64,000 nucleotides of DNA from Polytrichum commune (Eukaryota; Streptophyta; Polytrichopsida; Polytrichales; Polytrichaceae): assembly GCA_950295325.1 (NCBI GenBank), contig OX485803.1, positions 32,116,001-32,180,000 of the forward strand, read 5' to 3'. Below, piece after piece: positions 32,201 through 46,730 of this stretch. The notes under the pieces are model-generated. The model was not told the origin of the DNA. It did not search any database and saw only the letters and a program-made list of their open reading frames with translations. Made by a program: the position numbers and the translations under genes. Every line of letters begins with the position of its first letter. The stretch's first letter is position 1.

Positions 32201-33761
32201 GCTATATAAAGTATGTTAGAATTTAAAAGAATTTGAGCATTAAATTTAAATTCGATCTATGATTTAACCACGTAATTTGTATCTGCAATTTACCCCAAAA
32301 TCTAGGTTCTTGAAACTTTCAAAGTGAAATCTAGCATCCAAGATGATCGATGCGTTACTAAAACAATAAAATTAAACATTGTCCTATTTATTTATGTGAA
32401 AGAAAGTCACAATCATAAGCATGTTCACAATAATCTTACTCTTGAAAACATTGTAGGGTATTTCTAAGGAATCAACCGATTTGAAGCCATCATGATGTAC
32501 TTTAAGACCTAGTAGCGTTTTGGTTTCCTGGGCTCTAAAATCAATTTCATTTCATAAGGATTTTCAGTTCCAAACAAAGAAACATGTAATCAATCGTAAT
32601 TGGTTATTCACATTGTTGTGATTTTTGTGTCTTAAAAAAAAGTTCTACAAAAATTCAAGTTGCCCGTCACTTCATGTTCATTTTTGCACCAATGCTAGAG
32701 GCATTCAGTTTTTGTAAACTTTTACATAAATTTCATACATGCTAATTCCACATAGAAATCAAAAATAAATGAAAATCGTATCTTGCATAAAATACAACTA
32801 TATTTTATCTTTTTCATTGGCTTCAAGTTCACTATTTTTTCTTTTCAATTGGATTTAGACATATAAAAGTAATAGGTGAGCAAGCATGCATTCGTACCTC
32901 AAAATTAATAACTTAAGTTCATTCACCAATTTAAGGAAATCTTTTAATTTGTAGATAATCGGTATTTGAAACGTCACTTGCAAAACTTTGTATTGCAAAA
33001 TTTGGTATCACAACACTCCCAAATTGTACTATCAACGAGAATGATTCAAAATAACACAAGCCTCTTACACAATAACCTAAAGTGTTGCTTTTAAAAATAA
33101 AATAATAATGAATATGCATATCGAGTTTTTTTTTCTTCTTCTTAAAATTTGAAAGGTTTTTGTATTGTTTTCGAAGTTGATTTGTTACTACTTTGGCCAT
33201 TATGTAATAGTAATAAAAATATATTATTTATAAACCAACATATTTCTTGGACCATACTAGTATATCTAAACATTACATAAAAACCAATCCATCATGTCAT
33301 CCAAATTTACATGAACATGGATATATTTTAATATTATTATCATCATCAAATGCCCACATTCAAAACTTCGAGTTCATAACAACTCAATTTTTTCATTGTT
33401 GTCGAATGATATACATCCCGCATGATCGTTATGAAGTTGGCATATGTGTGAGATATTCAAGTAAGGTAACAATAACTAGGCCAAATGCCCTTGAGAGAGA
33501 TGACGCCAACCTTTAGGGTTGTTGTTGTTGTTGTTGTTTTTTTTTTTTTTTTTTTTTTTTTTGGTTGTTGTGGTTGTGCATTGGTTTTGGGAATAATTTG
33601 CTAAATTTCATGGATTCGTTCCTCATTCACCCTAGACCCTAAACCCTCGTAATCAAACAAATCTAGTGTCGTCATTTCATTAGGTCTTCGCCAAGAATTC
33701 AAAGCTTTGATTCATCATCCAAGTCTAAGTTTGAATGCACAGGGAAATGCCTCGATCTCAA
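29201..33761. other. Intergenic, no gene seen
   Basis: Sequence without recognised coding potential. Holds a G12 run at 29549-29560, a (TA)n-rich tract near 30305-30330, and a (GTT)n plus poly-T tract at 33517-33562. Open frames here are under 105 codons and show no domain similarity that I can recognise. Confidence 0.5.
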
Positions 33762-33774
33762 AACCTAGTTTTTA

Positions 33775-33969
33775 TGGTCCGAGATGACCTTAAACTACCA
33801 GATGATGGTGGACAGATACCCAAATCTGAAGGAAGAGGTTGGCGGTTCGAATCCTGGCTGTGAAATCTCCTCTCTACTTGACAGAAAACTTGTCAGGTGG
33901 TCAACCGCCTCCTGTGCTATGGCACTGGCCTATCGGCCTTCTGTCTGGAAAAAAAAAAACAAAAAAAAA
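33775..33969 (+). mobile_element. SINE, copy 1, with B box, A-tail and target duplication
   Basis: Short interspersed element of about 195 bp including its tail. It starts TGGTCCGAGATGACC, has an exact pol III B box GGTTCGAATCC at 33844-33854, a GTCAGGTGGTCAACCGCCTC block, and an A-rich tail (A11-C-A11). Flanks AACCTAGTTTTTA (33762-33774) and AACCCAGTTTTTA (33970-33982) form a 13-bp target duplication with one mismatch. The A box is weak. tRNA-derived origin is inferred from the B box. Confidence 0.85.
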
Positions 33970-33982
33970 AACCCAGTTTTTA

Positions 33983-35640
33983 GATAAATGTTGAGATTGG
34001 AATTGGATTTTTTTTAATTTGATTTTTTAATTCTAAGGAGTAACTTTGGCACTCCATCTGTTAGGTGGATGTTGCATATACAATTCGCATCGTGGTTTAA
34101 GTCGCAGCATGAAACATGTGTAAGTAAACCAAATTTTAAAGAACTGGAATAACTTTATTTATTTCTTATATCTACATTTTAACATATCCAACCTGTAGAC
34201 TAGTATCGATTTGAATCGATATATGATATTGCAAGCATACCAATACGCATATTTTGTGTCAAAATAACTCCTTCCACACAACTTGTGCAAGCTCTTACAT
34301 TTGGACTTAGAAAGTGGTTCAATCTCTTAACACTTCTTACTCCTAGTTCATGTTTGGACACTCCTAGTTTTAACAATAACAATACTCCAATACCATGAAT
34401 CAAATACATCTTTATGTTTGTGATACTTGAGCCAAGACCACTAGATGCCATTGCAACTTGTTACTATAGGGATTTAGCATTTGGATTCCCACTTTGGTGT
34501 ACTTCTAGTCCCATAAGTTTGGTAGTTTTATGGACTTTCAACCTTCACTATAAGATTGAGTCCACTCTAAATCTACGGATTAGTGATCTTGTGCAAGTCA
34601 TTTCTAGATGAATTGACCTCAAAGATATAGGGACTCCTTTCTATATTTACATATGGGAATGGGTTTAGGGTTTGTGGCAGCCATGTAAACTGAATGTGAA
34701 AATGTTGAAATTTACATTAAGTTGAAATTTTATTAGTTCTTTCAAATCAAATTTAACCTCTGGATAGGTGTACTAAAATGAATTGGTTATGAACCCTAAA
34801 AATGATCCTTCCTTACCCCTTTAAAATGATTGCCATAAACTCCAAGCCATTTGGAACTCGGGTTTGAGATCTTACCATAAAAATGATCAAGACTTGTTAG
34901 TTGGACTAAATAAAGGTGGGGCGTACACTAGGGTCCAAACCCCCCCCCCAAAAAAAAAACTTTTCAAAAAAATCCAATGATCTTATTGGATGAGAGCAAA
35001 GATTTGGACCCCAAGGAGTTCACGTTCGGGTTTGGATCCGAGGTATGAAAAAAATGAGGTGGCACTAATGCAACTGGAGGTCCTGGCTCAAGGAAACATT
35101 CTACTGAACTTGGGAACTCCAAACTTCAAGGTCGTGTCCGATCTTGAAGCCCCTGAAGTAGCTTAATCCTTAATGGACGCAAGGTCTCAATATAGGGTCA
35201 TATACAAAATTCACATGAACCTCACCGAGTTCAAGAATCACACTTTATACAATCATGGGTTCGACGCCTCTAGGGGTTAAGGTAGACACGTATTTTTAAA
35301 CCGTTCGCTTTCATTACTTGCTACGAAACGCAACTCCGGTCCGCAAACTCTATATCCCTGGGCCAGTCCACACATAGGCACGAAAACCACATTTGTTCAT
35401 TAGTAGAGAAATAGGGAACCCGCCTTGAATCGATACGATACAAATCTCCAAAAACGTGACAGTCACGAAGGATTCACCCCATGTAGTCATGTTCATTGTT
35501 CAACCTAGATTGAATCGATAGAAAAACAAACTCGTATCCGTTTCTAGATACACACCACTCGAATTATGAAGTGTTCAATTCAAGAAAAGTTAACAAGCCA
35601 CCCAAATCCAAATCCAAATACGAAGCGAAGATTAATTAAG
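33983..35640. other. Intergenic, no gene seen
   Basis: Sequence with no recognised element apart from a C/A homopolymer junction at about 34940-34960. No open frame over about 85 codons. Confidence 0.5.
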
Positions 35641-36800
35641 CCGTAAACCCCCCCCCCCCCTTCCTCCCTCCCTTAACGACGAGTGTTGTGTGTGGCCATT
35701 GAAGGGTGGGGGGATGGGGATTGGATCCTTTGCTTTGCTTGGCTTGGCTTGGCTTGGCTTGCCTTCCCTCCCGAGGGAGCTATTCCCACCAAAAGGCCCG
35801 TTTAATAGCAGCTTGTGTGCCCATAATTGAGATTGGTGGAGTTAAATAAGGGGCGTAATGGAAAGGACGCGCGGGGGCTTAATGGGCGTCCCCAAGTACG
35901 CTGCCTCCCTCCCCTAACGACGGCCGGTCAAACACCCCCCCCCCCCCCCCTTCCCCCTCCGGCCGCAAAAACCCCACCCCCCCACAACGCCAATGCATTA
36001 AAGGAAAACGCCCTCCCTCCCTCCCAACCCCTACTAACTACCTACTAGTGGGGTCCTACTAGGTAAGTAGCTAGTGGGAACCCTATTCATGGAATAGCAA
36101 CACTAACTTATTTAGTGGTGAGAAAACAAACAAGATGGAGGAAGGAGGGGAGGGGGAAATTGGGTGCCATTGGAGGATGGCTTGGTGTCGGCGGCCTTGT
36201 TGTTCCCTATTTCCTAGGGTGTTAGGAGGAGTGAATTCAGGGGGTTTCACAACACCCCCCCCCCTAGAATGTACCCAGGGGCGACATCTTGGCGGTGCCC
36301 ATGGAATGTGTGTCAGCTGGTGATGTTCCCACCCCTATTGGGGTTTTGTGGATTATTAGAGGGGTGGGGGGTTAAATTAGGGGTCCACAAAACTTGGGGG
36401 TGTGTGGGTTGGGGGGGGGGGGGAGGTTCCCAAAAGCGTTGCTTCCTTACACACGGACCATGGGCCGTGACCGTGAGATTGTGAGAGCCCAAAAGAAAGT
36501 GTCCAAAGGCCGTCACAAGACCGTCTCCGAAATCATGTAGTGTGGTCACGGGCCCTCAAGTGTAGTGTGAAGTCGTACGTAACCAGGCCCTCGACCAGAT
36601 GTTGTTTCGAGGGGTTTCTATTTGTGTGGGTATGATCAACTGGGATCGAATAAACGGTTGTGAGCGTTCGGAGTGCCATGGTCTCCTGTTTTGTGGTAGG
36701 CCTACCTCCAAGAGGTGGTTTTTGAAAATGGTCCAAGTGACCATGGAAACGTGATCCATTCGATGGTCATGTAGGAAGCCATGTGGGCTTTACATCCATT
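35641..36800. other. GC-rich patch with long C/G runs
   Basis: Locally GC-rich, with C13 (35648-35660), a (TTGGC)n microsatellite at about 35733-35762, C16 (35935-35950) and G13 (36411-36423). Short open frames on both strands are low-complexity. It could be a decayed transposon or an unrecognised promoter; nothing coding can be supported. Confidence 0.4.
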
Positions 36801-39800
36801 TCACATTCACTTACTCCGTTGGTCCCTCGAGCGGAGTGTGAAGCAAACTTGGACCGGCCCCGCCTTTTCCACCAACAAGAGTTTTCGAAGTGCAATGGTT
36901 ACGGGCTCTCAGTCTCGTGTGTGAAGTGGCCCTAAGGTTTAGTTTCACGCAATTCTCTTGCCTGCCCACCATGTTCTAGTGGAAATGTAGATTAAACCCT
37001 AAACCCTAACGGAAACTAGTGCTAAGAGGTCCAAACCAAAAACAACGTATTTGAACTACATATTGTTTGTTTTTTTCACCAACCGTGTCAAAAGTGACAT
37101 TTGAAATCAACTTATTCGTCAAGCGCATTATTTGAATAAAATTAAACACTTTGGTGTTATCAATGATTTAAGTTCAAATATGCAATATGGGTGGCCCTTG
37201 GATGCAAACACATATATTATGTTTTGATCCTCAATGTCTAGTATGAGTATGTGTGTATCCTCTCTTTGACATAAGACAATGTATATAGTAAGAATTCGAG
37301 CACAAAATATATATAGGATGTGATTTTTGAATTTGGTGAAGCTTGTGTCTATATAGCCGTACATTGACACCCCCGCATCGTTTTAAGGGTTAAGAATCAC
37401 ATAGCTTGAGAATCGACTTGTATAGGTGTTATGAGCACACATGTCATCTTGTGATTGATGCACATACGAGTTAATAACAACTATTTGATTGACACAAAAA
37501 AGAATGTTGGTTTGAATGAAAAAGAATAATAAAATGTTACATATGCTTGTTGGTATGCATACCGATGATGGTTTATGTGTGTCAATGCATTTCATTGTGA
37601 TTTGACATGTGTTTCTTATACATTGTGAATATTTGAAATAGTTCAAACCAATTTTGGAACATTTATGGTGTTCAAGCCATGTAAAAATTGCACATGGAAA
37701 CTTCTTTCTCATCAAGGATCTTGTGATTCTCACATTCGAGCCATGAAAAACATGCATTAGTTTCACATCGAGTGTCATTACATTCGTTATAAAAAGTTCA
37801 ACTCCTTGAGAATTTGTATAGTTTATATGGAAAAAAAATATACACATAGCATTTGTCTCACCGGGGATTTTGAGCAAACATGATTTAGCTAACATCCACC
37901 TTTCCAAATCATTTGGACTAAAACAACCTCATCGGACATCATGATTTTAACTCTTTTATTGTGGATGAAGGGGCTATAATAAGAGGGAAAAACCCCTATT
38001 CGGCCTATGCTTACACTTAGTGGTCAAGGGCCATGTGAAAGAACGGTGTAGAATTTCTCATGAACACAACCCTTGGTCTGGAGTCATTGTGAAGAGAAAC
38101 CCTCGTCATTTTTCTAAGGCATTGGTCAGGATATAATTTAAAGTGGATGGTGACCTTCATTTTTTTCATGACGAGGCAACTTATTGGAGTTTGGTATGGT
38201 CGCAAGATTCGGGTGCCCACAAAACACTGTCCATTTCATCACATGTAGTATTCCATGTCATTTTCCCATCAGTTTCATGACATGATCGGTCTTGTCTTCG
38301 ACGACCTAGTTCGCGGCTAAGTGGGACCACCACACATTTTTAAAACCAATTAGATAATGTGGGCATTGTGGTCACACAACCCTTCATCAATAATGTCAAC
38401 ATATCCTGGGCCGAGGGCCGATTCATTTCGATTTGGTCCCACAACACTAATTTGTGGTGCTAATAGCATTTTTCCATATAGATCAATTGATTCAACCTAT
38501 GTGTTGAATTGTGTTGCATTGCATTGCATTTTCACCTTCCATGAGCACAAATTTTCTAAGACATTGCTGAGCAAAAGCCTGAACCATTGTTTCCAATAAC
38601 ATGTACTCCATCGATTCTAAGCATCCACATGGTAAAATTGATGTGGACCGTGTTAATTATTATGTTAAAATAACCTATGTGTTTCTCGTTTGCCACACTA
38701 GGCCACTCGTCATGAAAGATGGTAATGAGCCACCCAATGGAAATAATTTTGGTTGTCCATGTGGCACAATGCTATCATAGAGGGAATGGTGTTTCATCTT
38801 TATATGTTACGAATTATAGGTTCCACGTGTACTCAAGCAGGTCCCAACCAATGTAGGAATGGCAAGTGACAAAAATTGGATGGAAACATAAACATCGAAA
38901 TAGAGGACCAAATGTCGTCGTCAAATTATCATCACCATTAGGTTGCTTCCATGAACAAAATTGTGATGTAAATCATCTTAAAATTTTGTATTTTGTGAGC
39001 AATACTACAACAATGTGAAAATTCGCGGTTATATAGACCATGTGGCAATAACTTATGCATAAACTCTTCATTTTTTTTGAAATTGAGCTCACTTTCTCGT
39101 GGGTGCACTTCATTTATTGTATTTGTAGCAAGTGTGGTGGGGGGGATCGAAAGGGTAGAAATTGTGACTAAGGGTTGTAAAATATACATAATTAGGTCCT
39201 TAAAAAAAGATCAAGGATTTGGTTTGGTAATATAGATAGATTACCCCATGATAACATTGGAACTCACACATAGTTTTAGCATGGATTGATATATACATGG
39301 ACTCAACATCTCCATATTACATTCAATCCTTTAAGGTTTGGGGCTAGGGCTTTTAGAACCTCTAGGGCTTTTAGGGCATGTAAATCATTGCAATGGAGTA
39401 TTTTTGCCTATAAATATTGGGGGCTTCTTTTTGACAAGTTTTTTTTTTTTTTAATTTATTCACATGTACGTGTTATGAAAATTTGTTTTATATCTTTAAC
39501 TTTTGTGTAGTATATCATAGAGTTATCCTTAAAGTCGAGCTCATAAGCTTATGTATTGGTAGGTGTACTTAGGCCACTCATTATGATTTATGATGTTTAA
39601 GGAGCGTTCGAGTGGTGTCAAAATTGAAACAAATCTATACGAACTTGTGCAAATCTAAACGAACCCATCTTAACCCTCAAAGGTTTCTTGAAGGTAAGAT
39701 AACTTAAGATATATGATTTTCCATACTACATTGTTCGCAATAAAGAGGAAGTTGTTACAAGTACCCAATGGTTACATCAATATGGTTCACATCTAAATTT

Positions 39801-42800
39801 GACATCTTGAAATGGCCATATATAAGATTTTGAATGCAAACATTCGTAAGGAGTTCACATTATGGTATGATATATCGGAATCGTGGCCTTTTAGCTCAAA
39901 CTATGTATGGGTGTGCTTGTGTGTGTGGAGTAGTTTGAGGGATTGAGAAGAAAGAAAGAAAACACATTTGAGTGTGAAAATGGTGGATATATATACCATA
40001 GATTGCATAGAAATGCATGTTGTATTACATGTACTATTATTCCTCATTGTTCATCCTATTCTCAATTTACTTCTTCAATTGGAGAAGCACACTAGGAGGA
40101 TGAAGCTATTTCAAAAGCTGTTACTTTTCTAAGAATTCACTAAAATTGAAGTAACAAACAAGGCATTTTTTTTCGTTAGTCTCCCTTAAGGTCAAAGTGC
40201 GATTCTTGAAAATTGGGATGACTTATGATGAAACATTCTTACTATATAAATGTTTTTCACATTGAAATGTTAGGACTCATTTTACCCATTACAAGAAAGT
40301 TGTTTTTTCACATCTTGACATGCCAAAAATACGTGTTAGATTTTGACTAAAGGTGTTCATGATTATTTTTAGATAGCGGGGTTGTAATTTAATCGTGTCA
40401 CAAAGCTCAAAACTAAGTTTTGTACGACATAGTTTGAAGAAAACACAAATGCAGTCATAAGTAAAAAAAGGTGGTTCAAAATAATAGACACTTCACAAAA
40501 AATGTATGTTGGATTCCTTCGCGTACTTGACCTTTATTTGAATCCTTGCTTCAAAACATAATCTCCTGCTAGAAACCTTTGTAGAAATGTAGATCTATTT
40601 CAATACGAGTTGCTTCTACGAGAAAAATGACTAAAGATGAAGTTATCAATAACAAATTTTTGTTTTGCTTGTCTCCAAACAATGAGCCTTACTTGTCACG
40701 GGTGTTGAAAACTCCAACATGGACATATGAAAGCATTTTATCTTGGGCATTTCTTTGAGGACAACTCCTTAAAATCAATTGCAACCTACATCATACAAAT
40801 AGTATGATGTATGAAGCGAGAAGCAACAATAACAACCAATGTCAAGATTTGCACGCATCAAATACCCGTCTAATGTCTATCACACCTGTCAAATGTGTGT
40901 CATGTATACAATTGAGGTTTTTGACAGGTACAAATTTCAAACCTAATAACAACACAAGAAGATATACAAGCAACAAAATCTAAGAATAACACAACAATTA
41001 TAACCCACTTATGCACGGCATTAAAGCTAAAAGGTTGAAAGGCATATCCCCTTGTAGTAATCACAACATGTGTACAAGGATTAATACATAATTCAAAATT
41101 CAGCAACCTAGAAGGACTACACATACAATCCTCACAAATATATAAAGCTCAAAAGAATCATACATCAAACAACTATAACGTACACAACTTATCTCGCCTT
41201 AAACAAAAGGAAACCAAAACACACACACATACAACTGAATTTATTACCCCTCCCATAGGCTCGTTTTGGAGTTTAAGCACCAAACGTATTTTGGATATAT
41301 GTTAGATCCTTAGTGTCAAATGAGCTATTCATAATTTTGGTATCGAGGTTTACAAGTTCCCAATACACCTAAAAGTTTGATTTTTTTTTTTTAAATATCA
41401 GGGATAGAAATCTTCCTTGTTTTGACACTGTGTTACATAAATCTTGTGATATTCTTGTTAGAGACATTTGGATGGCCTATACTTGTTCTAAAAGGCGCTT
41501 CCCACCAACACAATGTAAACATCTATACAATTGAGTATGTCATTTAATCTTTGGGATGTGGAGGCAAAAATGCTCAAAATGTTGGCTATTAATGGAGGGT
41601 CCTTCAAGTCCGTTTGGGATGGCAATATGATTGAGGCACACTATATAGGGTTTCTAAATGGAAAGTTTGTAATGGGCTTTCTTTGATGACATAATCTTAA
41701 AATAATAAAAGGAGGAGAATATCGCTATGGTTGAAATGTCTCTCTAGGGATTCAAACTCAAGATTGGGCCCGTAATCCATGCTCTTCTTGACCCAAAACT
41801 TTATCTTTCTTGAAATTTGTTTTTGGATATAATAGAGGACACAAAAATAGGATTCTTCAAATCGTTATCTAAAACCTTTGTTTATAGTCCTCGCTTTACG
41901 AATTTTACTAATGACTTCAATATCCTTTTATTTACTTGGCATATACCAATGTTGGACCGGTATATAGGTGAATGCATGGGTATCAATAACCAACATCAAG
42001 AATGGTATCAAGGAATCTACATGTAGTTAGTAAAATTATAAATTCAGTCACATATTGATATTCACTAGATGCATGCAGTTGTCGGAATTTATGTTTACTC
42101 AACTCATTAAATGCCATACATAACTAGAATTCAGACTAAGAATTGTTTTACATAGGTATGAAGGCTCTTGCACATTATATTTGAACCTGAACGGAATTGA
42201 CGGAAAACAAAATTATTGTCGAACATCCATACGTATGTAGAAAAGAAAAATGTGAAATCCTTGTTATAGATATAAGATGGAATGAGAATAAGACAATAGC
42301 AATCCAACATTAGTGTATACCTTGTGTGCATCTTGCCTTTGTGTCATGCTTGGGATTTGTGACAATCGTTTTAGGGTTATTGTGAAAACAAGTCCCCTTG
42401 TAGGTTTGTGGTTGATTCGTCCAATTTCATACCCACTAGACAATATAAGACTTTGTGGTCTTAATCTCAAGATGTGATCAATTGAAAAAAGAGAAATTTC
42501 ATGTCGATAAGGTGTTTCCAATTTTGTTTCCTTTAGTTACATTGTCTCTTTCATAAGACATGCATTATGAATAACACTGCAAATTAAGCTTGTGATTTGG
42601 GCTAACCAACGGGGGGGGGGGGGGTGGCGGGGGGATTCCCTTGGTAGCATTATATATCACGTGCAACTGAGGGGTATTATTGTAAGGGGTTTTTTGGATG
42701 GCATGGATTGATTAAATGGACCATTCAATCACCTAATTATTTAAGTCATGGTGTTTTAAGGGTTCATATAATTACTTCCAAAATTGTGAATTGGGTATAC

Positions 42801-43807
42801 TCTTAGCCCCTAAATTTACTATAACAATTTGGAGTAAAGTCAAAAGGTGAAATTCAAATATTAAAGACACAAATATTTCAAACAATTTGAGTGCCAAAAC
42901 TAAAACTTAGCTATCAAGGACTAGCACCATGAAACATTGAGTTCCAAATGGTTGTTGCTTTTGTAATGACAACCATAATTACTAAACTTCAATAACTTGG
43001 GTTCTAGAAATGCCACCATCACACACTCAAGGGCACAAACAACATGCAAGTGCTCTCTTATGAACATGAACATATTCTATCTGAAATGGTATATCATGTC
43101 TATAAAAAGTTAAACCATATATGTTATATAGGACCTATATTGTTTATGCTCCAATATGGCATATTTTATCCATCATATATTACCTATGATATTTTATTTT
43201 ATTTTTTGGCACAAATTGAGAAAATCAATTGCAAAGGTACCTTCAATATTTTCAAAATCTTAGGTACAAATAATAAACTACACCATATCTTTGGCTCTCC
43301 ATTCCATGTCAATTTTTCTAAGACACCCCCTAGGGAGGTAACTTCATGAGCAATACTCAATGACACAATAACTTTTACTTTTACTGATACTCATGCTACA
43401 CTATTACAGCTACAGTTACAATTATTGTTACTGTTACAGTGATTGCATATTAGAAACTACATTGTTTTGTTTACTTAGTGTGGGCCACACTAATTTCCAA
43501 TTACCCATATTATTTTTTGATTATAATATGAAGTGGCCCACTGTAATTTTTAGTGTGAAAAATTATCGTGGGTTTTTTTGTCTGCATGTTTGGATGGAAA
43601 TTCAAAATCTCGTCCAATTGTATGTTTCAAAAAGCTGCTCAATTAAACTAATGTAGGTGGGTGAAGTGTTTGGGACGATACTACGAGTTTCTTCCAAAAT
43701 GGTGTAAACTAGGGCAAATACTATATAATTAATGCGGGCCACACCAATTTCCAACCTACCTGAATTGCCCACCCACACTAAGTAGACATAACAATGTCAA
43801 TCTTTTT
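36801..43807. other. Intergenic, dispersed repeat fragments
   Basis: No gene supported. 41820-42030 is related to 50885-51075 (shared GGTGAATGC, GGGTA, CAATAA and AATGGTATCAA blocks). Inverted AGTGTGGG/CCCACACTAA blocks fill 43470-43800. A G14 run lies at 42611-42624. One 174-codon minus-strand open frame at 37383-37907 has no recognisable domain. Confidence 0.45.
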
Positions 43808-44011
43808 GTCTGATTAGTGTGGGTTATCATTTAGAGTTACACGTTGCTGTAACATTTTCCCAATAATATTATTTTTTAATCCAAATAACATAACTTATTT
43901 AGTATGCACACCAAAGAATATGATATAGTTTGGCAAAAAAACAATAATGTCGATAAAGAATTTATAGCAACATGTACATTAAATCCTAATGGTAACCCAT
44001 CCTAATTAGAC
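43808..44011. mobile_element. MITE with TTACCATT...AATGGTAA termini, copy 2
   Basis: About 204 bp. Left end GTCTGATTAGTGTGGGTTAT, right end AATGGTAACCCATCC then CTAATTAGAC. Interior blocks GTTACACGTTGCTGTAAC and ATAGCAACATGTA match the copy at 26158-26348, and both share a central run reading AACAATAATGTCG. No coding capacity. Confidence 0.72.
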
Positions 44012-46730
44012 AATTTAGTGTAACAAATAAGCAAAAACAAATAGTATGTTAAAAGAAGGTATATCCTCCCGTACTTATTTTTTTGTGGGTGCTAAAAATA
44101 ACATTATCTAGCTACTAGACCGTGCACTCATATGAGAGCAATTAAAGAACCCAACTATGTTAGAATAAATCAACACTTATCACACCCTATTCATAACACT
44201 ATTAAGCGATGTGTTTTCTTCATGTGGGCGTTGAGAATATAACCCTAACCTTGCGCAAGCATACTCGAGTTTAGACTGAGCTCCTAGCATCTCATAGTTA
44301 TATTCTCAAGGTCCAGATAACGAACGCAAACTACCTTTTAATGTTGTGTTCTTCATACTCACCATTGAATTGAATAGGTACGAGAGATAGTTTAGACTTC
44401 TTGGTATTTTATACATGTCACAATGGTTACATGTAGTCTAACAAGAAAAGACATCCTCTATGCTCGTGACTTTCAAAAGAAAAAGGAAATATACATGTGA
44501 CCATACTATACTATCAAAAGACAACTACACACTTTCTTGAGCAATGTTATGAATATTATGTAGCATTGATAGAATATTAGCAACTCCATTAGAAATGGGT
44601 TTGTTTCCATGTTTCGTAATGTAGTATCAGACAATCTCGAGTCTCTCTTCTAATCGAACATCAAGTTGATGTTATTAGACTCTATCTTATTGAGGCCATT
44701 GCACTCCATATGTCCAAGGAATCAACCTTTTTGACTTGACTGCACCATCTTGATGAAGATTCCTCTAGTTTCATAAACCTTTTGGCTTCCCCGAACTATA
44801 CAACAAATTCCATTTCATTTCATTTCATTTCATAGCTAAGCAATTGTGCTAGGACATACTTGAGGAAATCTATAGAGTTGAGTCCACTCTAAATTTAGTT
44901 GCGATGGTTGCTTGTGACAATTAAATACATACTTGGGAGTTATATTTAAAGCACATAAAATTTAAGTAGTTAGTAGGTTGTCGGGAGATTAGATGTAACA
45001 AGACCTCCCCCAAATACTTGGAGCTCCATAAGTGGCCTTTTCTCCATTTTTCTCCAAACTACAAGTAACGAGTAACCTAATAGTGGATACCCAAACTCCC
45101 GAGCACGTACTAATTTGTTCGTTACCTATTGTGCCCCATATGTTTGCTCATTGATCTTTCATCCAATCCCACTCCTTGTGCATATATGTTATTTTTAATT
45201 CATGTCACTTAATAAACTAAGTGTTCGGATATCTTTGCACTAAAATGGCGGAAATGATTGACACAAAATGAGGTACTCGTGATTTACATGCACATAGTGC
45301 GCGTGTGGAATTATGACCTAGTTTATACTATTTCCAAACCTAATTCAAGATGTGCATGTTGTGTCATCTCTAACGGCGATCAATTTGAGCGTTTCGGGTC
45401 TTTAAGAAACTCTTAGTAACTACACGAAGGGGAAATTTGGAGGACAAACATATGGGAGAATCTTGTATACTAAAGAATACGACATTACTTAATTGGTAAA
45501 AAATATCATAATATCAATAAACAATTATAACAACACGTAACTTTGAATGGTAACCCACACTGGTCAAACAAAACCATCTAGATGTCACATGACACTATAA
45601 ATAAGATAGACCACACTAAATTAAATGTATAGTGTAGTGTAGACTAGTCGAATGCATGCATTGTATAGCTCCTTCACCGCATGTCCATTAATTACCACGT
45701 TTATACGAGGGACTTATTCACCGATGTTTTTTAAATTATCGGGTTCTTGTCACGATCGGTGTATACACATTCTTGGGGGTCGGGACACAATAAATTGGGA
45801 GTGTTTTACCGTGATAGTGTCAATCATCTACACATGCGTCGGGAAGCAATTCCAAGGAGCTCCCAAAGCACCGTAACTTATTAGCCCTCGGGCGTTCATT
45901 GATGTGGTTTTTAAGCCCCATTAAACCCACCCACCCTTGAACTCCGGATCTCTATCGTAAAGGTAAGAGAGATCATGGAGTCACCCGAAACTAAGATCAA
46001 AAAATGTACCCCACTTGTAGATGTTCGGGCCGCTAATGAACCGCAAGTTTGTGTGTTGTGTTTGTTTTTTTTTGTCACCTCTATTATTGTGAGGGTTTTA
46101 GTAGTTTTTGCGACCAAGTTTGTGTGAGTGGACGTCGTGTCGATTAACAAGTGGGGCGATCAAAAATATGATGAAAATTTTCTCTTAATGATGACGGGGT
46201 CCTTTGAGTCCGAGGGTGGCGGCCAAAAAGGACACAGCCGGCGAAAAGAAAAAATTTAGGGGAGATGGAGTTGGCACGAGTCCCCAAACTTAAAATTTCA
46301 CTTCACCCGGGGCCGGTTAATGGAACGCATCCGTCAAATCCCAATTAAAACTTCCACTTATTACCTTCGCCCTTCACCTCACTCCGGCTTCGTGAAACTT
46401 GAACTTGAACTTAAACCCCAAAACGTCTTTTCGACCACCCTAATAAGTTAACGTGACATCCCACACATTTGATTTGCCAACAAACTTAATTATGACCCCC
46501 AAACTTCGCGTCGCAAGCAAAATATCTCATGGATGAATGGGGAAGATGCATACATGACATCCATCCATCCATTGGATGAATGTACCCTCACTTGTTGATG
46601 TGTCCAAGTGATGTGAGGTTTTCTGACTTGAGAGGCCCTTCGTGCTTTCTACCCCTTGCTTGGGACACCCGTGACCGATATCTACCGGGTATGAAGATTT
46701 TAGGATTTGGAGCATAGCAAATAAGAAGTA
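44012..46730. other. Intergenic, MITE fragments
   Basis: No gene supported. A truncated member of the TTACCATT family lies at about 45500-45560, and a (CATTT)n microsatellite at about 44811-44834. The remainder is unremarkable. Confidence 0.5.

Noticed and set aside
33844-33854. tRNA gene suggested by GGTTCGAATCC
   Set aside because: No cloverleaf can be drawn around it; the A-tail and flanking duplication show it is the B box of a SINE.
36995-37010. Telomere-like AAACCCTAAACCCTAA
   Set aside because: Only about two plant telomere units and not part of an array; also a common promoter motif (telo box). Too short to mean an interstitial telomere.
37383-37907. 174-codon open frame on the minus strand
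   Set aside because: The longest frame in the gene-poor part, but Phe/Ile/Cys/His-rich with no recognisable domain, no paired exons and no codon pattern unlike its surroundings. Most likely chance in AT-rich DNA.
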